Assembly: GCF_001592285.1 (NCBI RefSeq)
Contig: NZ_BCWQ01000017.1
Span: forward strand, 1 to 64,000
Direction: 5' to 3'
Origin: Hydrogenophaga pseudoflava NBRC 102511
Lineage (GTDB): Bacteria > Pseudomonadota > Gammaproteobacteria > Burkholderiales > Burkholderiaceae_C
DNA length: 64,000 nt
Position 1 is the stretch's first letter. Each line of letters begins with the position of its first letter. A program made the translations under genes and the position numbers. Positions 17,973 through 32,882 of the stretch are shown here, one piece after another. Under the pieces are notes generated by a model. It searched no databases and had not been told where the DNA came from. It was given only the letters and a program-made list of their open reading frames with translations.

Positions 17973-18691
17973 TCATGAGCCCGACCCGGCAGGCCCGAGC
18001 ATCCAGGCCAGGACCAGGCCATCGCGCGCGAGCAGGGTGCCTTGCCCGGTGCATCGGGGCACCGGGGTGTCGCTGGAGGCGGCGCGCACCACAAAACCGG
18101 TGGCATCCGCCGAGAACGTCACCTGCACATCGAGGAAGTCCAGCAGGCGCCCGGTCTGCGGGTACTGCCACTTGTAGAAGGCCTCCTTGGCGCAGAACAG
18201 CCGGGTCACCCGCCGTCCCCGCTCGTGTGGTGGCAGCTGATCGAGCAGGGCCCGTTCTTCGGTGGTGCAGAGGCTCGGCCAGAGGTCGGACGCCATGGCC
18301 CGGTCTTCTTCGATGTCGATGCCCACCGCGTGCACCTGGTGTCGCCGGCCGACCACCGCCACGCACACCCGGCCACCGTGTGCAATGGACCCGGTCAGTC
18401 CGTCGGGCCAGATCGGTGACCGGTCGGGGGCACTCGGAATGGCTGCGGGAACACAACCGATCTGCTGCATCGCAGCGCGTGCCGCCTGCCGCCCGGCGGC
18501 GTACTCGCTCTGCCGGGCCGGCACCGCTTTCAGGATGGCCGCGCGTTCGGCGGGCCAGAGCAGGTCTGGCTCGCCATCAACGCCGGTGCAGGCCACGCCA
18601 ACACCCGCGCCAAGAGCCTGCGCCAGCTGCAGGCGCAAGGACTGCAGCAGCGGGAGCTCTGTGGACGATTGAAGGCATTCGAGCGCGTGCA

Positions 18692-18692
<1 letters not shown>
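17973..18692 (-). CDS. 4'-phosphopantetheinyl transferase (Sfp/EntD type)
   Basis: A 239-residue protein. Three family motifs are visible: GSIAHGGRVCVAVVG, VGIDIEEDR (Mg2+-binding acidic residues) and FCAKEAFYKWQYP (W/FxxKEaxxK core). The EntD-like layout with about 100 residues before the first motif fits enterobactin-type transferases. It moves the phosphopantetheine arm of CoA onto the Ser of carrier domains, and is therefore needed to activate the carriers of the neighbouring NRPS, PKS and AMP-ligase fusion proteins. I use ATG 18692, which overlaps the stop codon of the preceding NRPS gene (TGATG); the frame stays open further upstream only as an overlap shadow. Confidence 0.92.
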
Positions 18693-23320
<4,628 letters not shown>

Positions 23321-23352
23321 GGGGGACTCCGGGATTGGTCAGTTCGGAAAAT

Positions 23353-24345
23353 TCAGATGGAGGCTGCTTCGGGGCGGCCGACCAGCCGGCGGTGCCACGC
23401 GCAGCGCAGTGCGTGCGACACCAGGTCGCCGAGGAAGCGCTCGGGCTGGTCGGAGCGCTTCTTCTGAACAAGTCGGCGGGATCTGAAAATCAGGGCGCCC
23501 GCCACATGGGCCAGCGTGGCCAGGGCCGCGTAGAGGACGCCGTGGTTCTTGGTGAAGTACCACAGCCGCGAATCGAACCAGAACGGGGGAATGCGCTTCC
23601 AGGACTTCATGCCGGTGGAGACCGAGCCGATGTGCATCACGCGGCTCTCCGGGAGGTAGACAGACTGCCACCCGGCCCGGTGTGCCCGCAGGCTCAGGTC
23701 GGTTTCTTCGAAGTACAGGAAGAAGCGCTCGTCGAACCCGCCGGTTTCCTCCAAGACGCGGTGGCGGACCATGAGGCTGGCCCCGGCCAGCCAGTCCACC
23801 TCCTGCACCTCGTCGGACTCCGGCAGTGCGACGATGTAGCGTCGCAGCAGGCGCGAGATGGGGCCTGTGGCCGCGGCCGTCTCGAACTCGCTGAACACGG
23901 TCGGAAAGCGGAACGCCGTCTGGTGGTAGGCGCCGTCTTCGCCGTGCAGGCGGCTGCCGGCAAAGCCCACCCGGGGATGGGCGTCCAGATACTCGGCGAG
24001 CACGCGGATCGCGCCGGGTTCGGGAAAAGCGTCGGAGTTCAGGATGTAGACGTAGTCGGGCGACGAGCCGTCGGGCAGGCCTTGGCGGACGCCAAAGTTG
24101 TTGCCTGCACCGTAGCCGCCATTGCGACCCGACTGCAGCACCCGCACGCGGTTCCAGCCGCGCTCCCGGACCGCCTGCGTGAGCTTCTCGAACGACCCGT
24201 CGCCCGAATCGTTGTCCACCACGGTGATGCCACCTTCCAGCCCTTCCATCTCGCGCAACGCAGCCTCCACCGACCGCAGCGTCAGCTCGGGCGTGCGGTA
24301 GTTGAGCACGATCGTCAGCACGCGGGCCTTCGTGGGCTGGCTCAT
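23353..24345 (-). CDS. Family 2 glycosyltransferase (rhamnosyltransferase-like)
   Basis: A 330-residue GT2 enzyme. The N-terminus has LTIVLNYRTPELT and ITVVDNDSGDGS, then NGGYGAGNNFG and YILNSDAFPEPGA, the usual order for the nucleotide-sugar site and metal-binding region. WLAGASLMVRH and GGFDERFFLYFEETDLSLRAHRAGW are acceptor-side motifs typical of GT2 enzymes annotated as rhamnosyltransferases. A hydrophobic stretch near the C-terminus (GVLYAALATLAHVAGALIF) may tether it to the membrane. The ATG overlaps the PKS stop codon (ATGA), so it is co-translated with the PKS. This arrangement hints that the sugar it adds is connected to the acyl or polyketide product. Confidence 0.88.
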   Translation of the reverse strand: MSQPTKARVLTIVLNYRTPELTLRSVEAALREMEGLEGGITVVDNDSGDGSFEKLTQAVRERGWNRVRVLQSGRNGGYGAGNNFGVRQGLPDGSSPDYVYILNSDAFPEPGAIRVLAEYLDAHPRVGFAGSRLHGEDGAYHQTAFRFPTVFSEFETAAATGPISRLLRRYIVALPESDEVQEVDWLAGASLMVRHRVLEETGGFDERFFLYFEETDLSLRAHRAGWQSVYLPESRVMHIGSVSTGMKSWKRIPPFWFDSRLWYFTKNHGVLYAALATLAHVAGALIFRSRRLVQKKRSDQPERFLGDLVSHALRCAWHRRLVGRPEAASI

Positions 24346-27300
24346 GGGCGGGCCTCCGGTTGTTGGACGGCCTCGATGCAGTCACGCATCAGACCCGCCA
24401 GCACGCGCACATTGGGCTCCAGCACCATGGAGTCGTGATCACCGGGCACTTCCAGCACGCGCAGCGACGGCAGGTAGCGCGTCCAGTCGTTGTCGGCGTA
24501 CACATATTCGCGTTCGGCCGAGACCCAGCGCCCGCCCGTCACCTTCCAGCGCAGGTCGAGGGGCGGGCGGAAGAGCACGGCGTTGCCCTTCCAGACCTGC
24601 AGCTGGTAGCGGGGCAACGCCGCCAGGAACGCCGCCTGGATGGCTTCGTTGTTCAACTGGTTCGTGCGGGGCTGGATCGGCGCGGCATTCCTGTTGCGCA
24701 GGCGGTTGAGTTCCCAGTCCAGGCGCCCGCGTGCCCAGGTCCACAGGTAGCCCAAACCCTTCTTGCGCAGCTCCGCCAGCTTGATGATGGCCTTGTCCAG
24801 CCGGTTGATCTGGGGCCGTACCGGCAGCGGTGTGTCCAGCAGCACGAGCAGTCGGACCTGCTCACCTGCCGCTTCCAGCTGGCGAGCGATCTCGTAGGCG
24901 GTAATGCCACCGCCCGAGAAGCCGCCCAGAAGGTAGGGGCCGTGCGGCTGCACCTGGCGCATCTCGGCGATGTAGTCGGCCGCCGCCGCTTCAAAGGTTT
25001 CGTGCGGTGCCTGGTCACCATAGAGACCCCGCGCCTGCAGGCCGTAGAACGGCCGTTCGGTGCCGAGCAGGCGCGCCAGATGCCGCAGGTTCAGCACGTT
25101 GCCGAACATGCCCGCCACCAGGAAGAACGGTGTCTGTTCGCCGCCTTCGCCGTCGTGCATCGGCACCAGGTGGACAAAGCGGCGCCGGGCGGGCGTGGCC
25201 GCGCTGGCTTCGCCGGCGGGGGCATCCGCAGCACCACCGGCGTCGCCGATGCGCTCGCGGATCAGCGCGGCGCACAGGGCGATGGTGGGTGCCTCGAACA
25301 GCACGGAAATCGGGAACTCGACCCGGTAGGCCTTCTTGATCATGGCGAACAGGCGCACCGCGATCAGCGAATGCCCGCCCAGGTCGAAGAAGCTGTCCTG
25401 GATACCCACCTGATCGACTCCCAGGAGCTCTTCCCAGAAGCCGACCAACGTGCGTTCCACATCGTTGCCCGGTGCCACGTAGTCGCTGTCGAGGTCGGGA
25501 CGCTGGAATTTCTGGCCAGATGCCACATCGGCTTGTGCCACCTCGCTGGCCTTGCGCACCAGCGCGTCCAGGCTCATGGAAGAAACGATGACCTGCGGCA
25601 GCCCCGTGGCCAGCGCACGGCCAAAGGCGTCGGCGCCTTCGTGCGGCAGGATGCCTTGCGACATCGCGTGCTGGAGTTGCTCTTCCGCCGGTGACAGCCG
25701 GCTATGCGCGCTGTCACCGGCGCTCTTCTCGAACAACACCTCGCGCGCATCAAGCCGGCTGTTCGAGGCCGAGAAGCCGCCTTCCTGCAGCCGCTTGATG
25801 GAGAAGCCGCGCACCTCGACACAGACCTCGCCCTGGGGGTCGCACAGCGTCACGTCGAACACGGCGAAGGGCGTGTCGGCGTGGTTGGCCTGGGCGTTGC
25901 GCACCCAGCTCCAGACCGTGCCGGGCAGGGGGCGGTGCACCTGGACCGACTGGTACGACACCGGCACCCACAGGTGATCGGCCCGGTAGCCGTCGATCAG
26001 GTGCATGGCCCAGCCGGTGGCCAGGTCGAGCAGGGCTGGGTGCAGCAGGTAGCCGGCGCTCAGATCGCCTTCAAACGCGGGCGGCAACTGCAGCAGTGCG
26101 ATGCCCTCGTTGTCACCATAGGCCACGGAGCGCAGCACGCGCCAGCGCGGCCCGAAGTTCAGGTGTTCTTCCTGGGGCGACCTCAGGCCATCCGCGGCTT
26201 CGTCCCGCTGGCGGGCGCACCGGGCCTGCAGCGCAGCGGTGTCCACCCGCGCCGCGGCCGGCAGCGCGCCCGGCACCAGCGTGGCCTGCGCATTGAGCTG
26301 GAAGCCCTTGCGCCCTTCGTACTGCACATCGCTGCGCACTTCCAGGGCATAGCCCTCGTCGCTGCGCGCCAGCTTGACGCGCACCTCGCGTGTCTGGTCG
26401 TCGTTGACTTCCAGCGGGCGGAAGAAATACAGGTCTCTGATGGTGAACGGGCCGGTCTCGCCGTTGCCCCGGAGCGCTTGGGCCGCCAGCTCCAGATAAC
26501 CCGTTCCGGGCAGCAGGGCCTGGCCTGCCTTGGTACGGTGGCCATCCAGGATCCAGCGGTTGTTGGTCTGCCAGCTCGCAGTGAACAGTCGGTGCCCTGC
26601 AGCGTCGAAGGTCGCTTCGTCCAGCAAGGGACTGCCGGCGGGATGTCGCGGGGGCGGCGCGGCGTCGCCCAGGCGGCTGGCCATGGCCTTCGCGGCCATG
26701 CCGACCTCGTTCCAGATGCCCCAGTCGATGGCCAGCACCTTGGTGCGCTGCCCGGCGCGGCTGGCGGCGTAGGCATTGAGGTACTCGTTGGCCGCCACGT
26801 AGTCGACCTGGCCGGCCGGAGCCGTCACCGTGCTGGTCGACGAGAACAGCACCAGCCAGTCGATGCTGCCATCCCGTCACCGTGCTGGTCGACGAGAACA
26901 GCACCAGCCAGTCGATGCTGCCATCCGGGAACAGGTCGTGCAGGATCTGCACCCCGTGCACCTTGGGAGCGAACACCTCTTCCACACCGCCCGAGGTCTT
27001 GGTCAACAGCGGGCCGTCGTCCACGACGCCAGCGGCGTGGATCAACACCTCGATGCGGCCGAAGCGCTGCCGCGCCTGTTCGGCGGCCTTGCGCATGTCC
27101 TTGACGTTGCACACGTCGGCCGCCACCACCAGCACTTCCGCGCCCAGGCCCTGCAGACGGCGCACGGCCGTGATTCGCTGGACCACCGGGTCCAGTGGGT
27201 CGTTGTTGCGCAGGCAGGCGTCCCAGGTGTCGGCCGGCGGCAGGGGCTGGCGCGCGAGCAGCACCAGGCGCGCCTGCTTCTCGCGCGCCAGTCGCTCGGC

Positions 27301-30300
27301 CAGCGTCAGTGCAATGCCACCCAGGCCACCGGTGAGCATGCAGACGCAGCCCTTGGGGAGGCCGGCCAGCTCTTCGGAGGGCGGAAGGGGCAGGGGGACG
27401 TGGGTCAGCTCGAAGCGCTTGTCGGACCGGATCGCCGCCACGCAGTTGTCAGGGGCGGCGAACAGCTCTTCCAGCACGCGATCGGTCAGGGCCGACCAGT
27501 CCTGGGCATTGGGTTTGGCGCGCCAGCCCTTGTCGACAGTGGGCAGCACCAGGTCCAGCACCGAGCAGGTCAAGCCAGGCAATTCGCGCGGAGCGACCTT
27601 GGCTGGCCCCATGAGTGTGGATTTTTCCGGGTAGCGCAGTGTTTCGTTGCGCACGCGCACGGCGTCGGAGCTCAGCACGGTGAGGTGCTGGGGGCGCGGC
27701 AGGTTTTCTTCCGCCATCGCCTGGACCAGGAACAGCAGGCTGAAGAAGCCCTGTTCGATGTTCCGGTGAAAAAAGCTGCTGCCGGGACGGAAGCGCTCTT
27801 CCTGGGTGACCAGCCAGGCGTGCACGATGTGCTGGGGCGTGTTGCCCGAGGCCACCAGGTCGCGCAGCAGTTCGTCGTAGCCCTCTCGGCCGCGTTCCGG
27901 CGCCAACAGGTACTCGTTGTCGTTCTGGCGTGCGAAGAGGTCACCGGCCCGCACCACGGTGACGCGGTGGGAGGCGTCCCGCAAGCGGGCCACGAGCCGG
28001 TCGGCAAGGCCTGCTTCGTCGGCAAACACCAGCCAGTTTTGAGGAGACGTTTGGCCCAGGTCCAGGGTCACGTCGATGTCGGCATTGGCCTGCCGCGGGC
28101 GCCAGCGGGGCTGGTACCCCCATGCACCAACGTCGTCGTTGCGCAGCAGTTGCGGCGCTTCTTCCGCGGCGGCCCGGGCCTTGCCGGGCTCGATGAAGTA
28201 GGGCTTGCGCTGGAAGACGTAGGTGGGCAAGGGGACACGAAGCCTGCGGGCCTCGCCCCAGATGGGTTCCCAGTCCACCCGGACCCCGTTGGCCCACAGG
28301 CGGCCCAGGGTGCCCAAGAACCACATGTCGTCGGGCACCACGTGGTCTGCATGGCGCAGCGAATTGATCACCTGGGAGGAGGGGACTCCGTTGGCCTGCG
28401 CAAGCGAGCCCAGCGCCTTGCCGGGGCCGACCTCCAGATAGACCCGTTGACTGGTTTTCTTCAGCGTTGTGAGGCAGTCGGCGAACTGCACCGTGTTGCG
28501 CAGGTGCCGCACCCAGTACAGCGGATCGATGGCGTCGGCCGCGCTCAGCGGCTGCCCGTCGCGGTTGGAGATGATGGGAATCTTGGGAGGGTTGAGACGG
28601 ATGCTGCGCAGGTAGGCCTCGAAGCGGCCCAGGATCGGCTCCAGCATGCGCGAGTGCGCTGCGATGTCGATCTGTATGCGCTGCGGCTCCACCTCGCGCG
28701 CGCGCAGCCGCGCTTCCAGCGCGTCCAGCGCCGCCTGCGGGCCCGAGACCACGCACAGCTCCGGCGCGTTCACGCTGGCCATGTCCAGCTCCGGCCCCAG
28801 CAGGCCACGCACCTCGTCCGCAGCCAGCGGGACGCTGAGCATCCCGCCCGGCGGCACCGTGTCGAAGAGCCGGCCGCGCAGAAGCACCAGGCCGATGCAG
28901 TCCTCGAACGACATCACACCCGCCAGACACGCCGCCGTGTTCTCGCCCATGCTGTGCCCGACCAGTGCCGCTGGTTTGACACCCCAGGACATCCAGAGCT
29001 GCGCCAGCGCGTACTCGACGATCATGATCAGCGGCAGCTGCACCGAGGGCTGCTTGAGCTTCTCGACCGCTGCCGCGTGGTTCTCGGCGTCGGGCAGCCA
29101 GAGGGCGCGCACGTCGTAGTCCAGCTGCCGCTGCAGGATCTCCAGTCCGCGGTCCATCCAGTCCTGGAACACAGGTTCGGTTGCATACAGCTCCCGGGCC
29201 ATGCCGGCGTACTGCGCGCCGCCGCCCGGGAACATGAACACCACCTCCGGATCGTCTTCCAGATGGGTGTGGGTGAACACCCGCCGGGTGTCGCTGCCTT
29301 CCAGCAGGGCGGCGGCTTCTTCGTGGCTCTCGGCCACGAGCACGCGCCGGTGCTCGAACGCGCGCCGACCTTCCTTCAGCGTGAACGCCACGTCCGCGAG
29401 GGCTTGCTCCGGGTGGGCCCTGAGGTGGGCCGCCAGTGCCTTGGCGTTGGCATCCAGCGCGGCCCGCGTCCGGCCCGACACGACCAGCAACTGGAAGGGC
29501 CAGTCCGACGGGGGAGAGGGCTCGCGCGCGGGTGCCTCCTCGACCACGGCGTGGGCATTCGTGCCTCCCACGCCCAGCGAGTTCACGCCGGCGCGGCGCG
29601 GACCCTTGTGCGAGTGCCAGGGACTCAGGGCATGGTTGACCTGGAACGGGCTGGACTCGAAGTCGATCGAGGGGTTGGGCTTCTCGTAGCCCAGGCTCGG
29701 AGGGATTTCCTGGTGTTTGAGCGCCAGCGCCACCTTGATCAGGCTTGCGACCCCCGCGGCCGTATCGGTGTGGCCGATGTTGGTCTTGACCGAACCGATG
29801 CGGCAGAAGCCGGTGTCCTGCGTCGTCTCCCGGAATGCCTGCGTCAGGGCGGCCACTTCGATGGGGTCGCCCAGGTAGGTGCCGGTGCCATGGCACTCGA
29901 TGTAGTCGATGGTGTCGGCGCTGACACCGGCCACGGCCTGCGCTTCGGCGATCGCCTTGGCCTGACCGTCCACGCTTGGCGCCAGGTAACCGGCTTTGGC
30001 CGCGCCGTCGTTGTTGATGGCTGTGCCCTTGACGACGGCCCAGATGTGGTCGCCATCCTTGAGGGCATCGGCCAGACGGCGCAACACCACCACGCCGGCG
30101 CCCGAGCCGAACACGGTGCCCTGGGCCCGGTGGTCGAAAGCGTGGCAGTGGCCGTCTGGCGAGAGGATTTCGCCCTCTTGAAAGATGTAGCCGCGCGCGT
30201 GAGGCAGTTCGATGGTGACCCCGCCAGCCAGGGCCATGTCGCACTCGCCCAGCAACAGGGACTGGCAGGCCTGGTGCACCGCCACCAGCGAGGTCGAGCA

Positions 30301-30843
30301 GGCCGTCTGGATGTTGACGCTGGGACCCTTCAGGTCAAAGATGTGGCTCACCCGGGTGGACAGGAAATCCTTGTCGTTGCCGGTGTGGCGCAGCAGAAAC
30401 ATGCCTGTGCTGGCCACCAGGTCGGGGTTGGAGCAGATGTTGAAGTAGAAGTAGCTCCCCATGCCACAGCCGGCGTACACGGCGATGGGACCGGAGAAGG
30501 TCTCGGGCGGGTGCCCGGCGTTCTCCAGCGCCTCCCAGGCCACCTCCAGAAACTGGCGGTGTTGGGGGTCCATGATCGCGGCTTCCTTGGGGCTGAAACC
30601 GAAGAAGTCCGCATCGAACTGTTCGAACCCGTCCAGCGGCGCTGCGGCTGGCACATAGTTGCGATGCCGCATGCGTTCGGGACTTTCACCCGCAGCCAGC
30701 AACTCGCTTTCGCTCAGTCGCCGAATGGACTCCACCCCCTCCCGCAGGTTGGACCAGTAGGCCGTCAGGTTGGCGGCGCCTGGTAGATGGGCGGCCATGC
30801 CGACAATGGCGATGTCGTTCGAATCTTCTGAAGGCGTGGTCAC
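24342..30843 (-). pseudogene. Type I PKS (KS-AT-KR-DH-ACP-TE) split by a 52-bp duplication frameshift
   Basis: Read 5'-3' on the - strand, the gene begins at GTG 30843 and runs in one frame to about 26,880. A 52-bp tandem duplication then shifts the frame and the rest (to 24,342) continues in another frame. Removing one copy gives a clean 2149-residue protein. Domains: KS (Cys182 in ACSTSL, His318, His358), AT (Ser631 in GHSMGE; IAAHSRM near 728-733, malonyl-like), KR (TGGLGGIA near 1171; catalytic SS...Y region broken), DH (WILDGHRTKAGQALLP), ACP (FFDLGGHSLIAV) and TE (GGFSGGG, GDHDSMV). As written the encoded protein loses DH, ACP and TE and cannot complete a chain. The frame of both halves is otherwise intact, so the event is recent or an assembly error. 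The order KR before DH is unusual. It heads the - strand operon and overlaps the GT2 gene. Confidence 0.9.
26822..26926. repeat. Exact 52-bp tandem duplication inside the PKS ketoreductase
   Basis: Bases 26822-26873 are repeated without a mismatch at 26874-26925, with one further matching base. Because 52 is not a multiple of three, the second copy changes the reading frame. The duplicated block encodes the ketoreductase segment WLVLFSSTSTVT, and the normal continuation APAGQVDYVAANEY is found only in the shifted frame after the second copy. Confidence 0.97.
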
Positions 30844-30913
30844 ACAGATCTCTCAGGTATGGCACCCGGTCCTACTCCCATCGGGTAAACCATTATGACT
30901 CAACAAATTGTTA

Positions 30914-30925
30914 CCTCACGTGAGG
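30914..30925. promoter_or_regulatory. 12-bp perfect palindrome between the ATPase gene and the PKS gene
   Basis: CCTCACGTGAGG is its own reverse complement. It lies in the 86-base gap, five bases after the ATPase stop codon and about 70 bases before the PKS start. A second small inverted repeat, AACAA-A-TTGTT (30902-30912), sits next to it, and CATAAT on the - strand follows at a plausible -10 position with a poor -35. I infer a regulator-binding site controlling the PKS/NRPS operon. A stem for transcript termination is less likely because no U-tract follows. Confidence 0.4.
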
Positions 30926-30929
30926 CAAC

Positions 30930-31829
30930 TCACACTTTTGGGGGATCTGATGCGGAGGGGAAATTGCTATCCCCCCATTGGCTGTTGCCAGTCTGTCCGA
31001 CGTTGAAATTGGTGTCGCCCAGCACACCGTAGTCGCTGCGGTCCCGCAGCACTTCATCGATCACATGGACGTCGATCAGCCTTGCTTCCGAAGCAAATCC
31101 GTACACCAGGGCCATGTCGCAAAGGATGTTGATGCTTCGGGGGATGCCGTGAGTCGCTTTGGCAATCTTTGCCGCCGCGTACGGCGTGAACAATTGCCTG
31201 TCACGGCCGGCCACTTTCAGCCGGTGCTCGATGTAGTCCCCGACCTCGACCGTATTCAGCGGCGAAATGAAAAAATCGGCCGCCACTCTCTGGGCGAACT
31301 GTTGCAGTTCGGGGCGCCTGAGCAAATCGCGCAACTGGGGCTGTCCGACCAGCACCACTTGCAGCAACTGGTCCTTGTCAGCATTGATGTTGGAGAGCAT
31401 GCGCAAAGACTCCATCGCGGCGGAGCTCAGGTTCTGCGCCTCGTCGACGATCAGAACCACCCTGCGATTCTTCCCGTACTCACTGATGAGATACCGCTGG
31501 AAGGCATCGTACCGCGCGACCGGTGACAGGCCATCGTAGGGGAGGCCAAAGGCCAGCATGATCCACTCTGTCAGGTCGGCCAGGTCGGGATGGGTGTTGG
31601 TGACCAGTCCCACCGACACCTCGTCCCCGAGCTCCCGCAGAAGGCGGCGGATCAAGGTCGTCTTGCCGCAGCCGATGTCACCACAGATGACCGTGAAACC
31701 AGCGCGGTTGTAGATCGCGTACTGCAGCATCGTGTAGGCCAGCGAATGGCGCTTGCCCATGTAGAGGAAGTCCGGGTCCGGCTGGATGGAGAACGGCTTC
31801 TCTCGAAGCCCATAAAAGTGTTCGTACAC
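30930..31829 (-). CDS. EPS/exosortase-locus-type AAA ATPase (ExeA/GspA-like)
   Basis: A 299-residue ATPase. I start it at GTG 31829 because the sequence then opens with VYEHFYGLREKPFSIQPDP, the conserved beginning of this family, and AAGG lies at a suitable distance upstream; the longer reading adds a non-conserved tail. Walker A (GDIGCGKTTL) and Walker B (VVLIVDEAQ) are intact, and an arginine-rich sensor region follows (HGIPRSINILCDMALVYG). Relatives are recurrent members of EPS loci with epsE/F/G/L and in exosortase A systems, where their exact job is not settled; general secretion ATPase ExeA is a distant relative. It is followed by the palindrome and the PKS gene. Confidence 0.85.
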   Translation of the reverse strand: MYEHFYGLREKPFSIQPDPDFLYMGKRHSLAYTMLQYAIYNRAGFTVICGDIGCGKTTLIRRLLRELGDEVSVGLVTNTHPDLADLTEWIMLAFGLPYDGLSPVARYDAFQRYLISEYGKNRRVVLIVDEAQNLSSAAMESLRMLSNINADKDQLLQVVLVGQPQLRDLLRRPELQQFAQRVAADFFISPLNTVEVGDYIEHRLKVAGRDRQLFTPYAAAKIAKATHGIPRSINILCDMALVYGFASEARLIDVHVIDEVLRDRSDYGVLGDTNFNVGQTGNSQWGDSNFPSASDPPKV

Positions 31830-31978
31830 GCTGAAGCCTTGAAAATTGTGCTGTCTACCAGTGTCCTGCACACACGCTAGTTGCCATCTTTGCTTGTGCT
31901 TTGATGTACACGACGAGATCAAATTCGTGTTGTGCTGCCGTCAGCGCACTTGCCACGAGGCGCAATCTTATGAACGAA

Positions 31979-31993
31979 ATTCCTCTGAGGAAT
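31979..31993. promoter_or_regulatory. 15-bp inverted repeat upstream of the ATPase gene
   Basis: ATTCCTC-T-GAGGAAT is a perfect seven-base inverted repeat around a single central base. It lies 12 bases beyond the stop codon of the WecG/TagA gene in the 175-base gap before the ATPase gene on the - strand. The single-base centre cannot form an RNA hairpin loop, so a DNA-binding dimer site is the more likely reading. No regulator can be named. Confidence 0.35.
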
Positions 31994-32004
31994 GGCCAAT
32001 CAGA

Positions 32005-32760
32005 TCAGTGACGTGAGGTCTCGACGCGGGGCTTGAAGCAATCTCGGAGCAGCAACCCAAGGCCGGCCGGGTAGTGCACAAGATAGCGCCTCCACAAGCG
32101 ACCGGGTTCTCTCGTCAGCCGGAACAGCCATTCCAGGCCTGCGTTCTGCATCCACCGGGGGGCTCGACCGCCCTGCGGACCCAGAATTTCAAAGCTGCCG
32201 CCAATGCCTGCGACGACCAGATCTGGCACGGCCTTTCTGAGCGTGAACGCCAACTGGTCCTGTTTTTCGCCACCCAGGGCCAAGAAAAGCATTCTCACTT
32301 CCTTCTCACGCAGCGCACCCGCAAACTCCTGGACTTGGTCGGCACTCAGGTCCACCCGACCATCAAACAGATATCGACAGGCTCGAACGGCTGGCTCTCC
32401 ATACAGAGCCAAGGTGGCCGCCGGATCGACACCACCAATGACTGCGTAGGCCGGAATGGAGGGGAGCCTGAGGTAGGCGTCCACCAGGTCCACCCCCGTC
32501 GTGCGTTCGGGGATCGCTTGGTCCGGTCCTTTGAATCGGGATGCCCAGACCAGGGGCATGCCGTCGGCGGTGATGATGTCCGCCTGGGACAGGAGATCGT
32601 GGGAGCTTGGATTGCGCGCGAAGCGCGCAATCATTTCGGTGTTGAGAGTGAGGACCCAGGTTCCCCTTTTCTGGCCTATGCGCGCAAGGATCTCTTCCAG
32701 CGTTTGCTTCATGTGCGCTCGCGAAACGGGCAACCCGCACAGGACACAGTGTTCACTCAT
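32005..32760 (-). CDS. WecG/TagA/CpsF family glycosyltransferase
   Basis: A 251-residue transferase. The family signature is clear: TLNTEMIARFARNP, then ADIITADGMPLVWASRFKG with the catalytic-type Asp, ERTTGVDLVDAYL, and LFLALGGEKQDQLAF then GIGGSFEILGPQGGRAPRWMQNAGLEWLFRL. The ending (EPGRLWRRYLVHYP) is the membrane-associating tail seen in this family. Members move a sugar (ManNAc, ManNAcA or similar) onto an undecaprenyl-linked first sugar, often as the second step after the priming enzyme. Here it would follow the EpsB-type transferase. It sits 175 bases before the ATPase gene and 122 bases after a GT2 gene. Confidence 0.92.
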   Translation of the reverse strand: MSEHCVLCGLPVSRAHMKQTLEEILARIGQKRGTWVLTLNTEMIARFARNPSSHDLLSQADIITADGMPLVWASRFKGPDQAIPERTTGVDLVDAYLRLPSIPAYAVIGGVDPAATLALYGEPAVRACRYLFDGRVDLSADQVQEFAGALREKEVRMLFLALGGEKQDQLAFTLRKAVPDLVVAGIGGSFEILGPQGGRAPRWMQNAGLEWLFRLTREPGRLWRRYLVHYPAGLGLLLRDCFKPRVETSRH

Positions 32761-32791
32761 GGTCGGTATTCCAGTTGGATGGAGCCAGGGA

Positions 32792-32806
32792 GGGCTGCTT
32801 CAGCCC
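32792..32806 (-). other. Small hairpin upstream of the WecG/TagA gene
   Basis: GGGCTG-CTT-CAGCCC forms a six-base stem in the 122-base gap between the GT2 stop and the WecG/TagA start. No run of T follows on either strand, so it is not a typical intrinsic terminator. It could influence read-through from the GT2 gene. Confidence 0.25.
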
Positions 32807-32882
32807 GTCCGCCAACATTCCTTTTGCACAAGGTCTGCACCACCCCATCCCCGATGCAGAAACCCCCTTGAGTATTGTCCAC

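Noticed and set aside
24342..26852. The second part of the PKS as a separate gene starting at GTG 26852
   Set aside because: The start would fall inside the ketoreductase active site and has no ribosome site; the 52-bp duplication explains the frame change and a single PKS of normal architecture.
26822..26926. The 52-bp tandem repeat as part of a CRISPR or other repeat array
   Set aside because: Only two directly adjacent copies exist with no spacers, and the unit is PKS coding sequence.
26830..30786. A long open frame of 1318 codons on the + strand opposite the PKS
   Set aside because: It is antisense to a clear PKS, has no recognisable domain, is rich in His, Arg and Gln as expected from the complement of high-GC coding DNA, and has no ribosome site.
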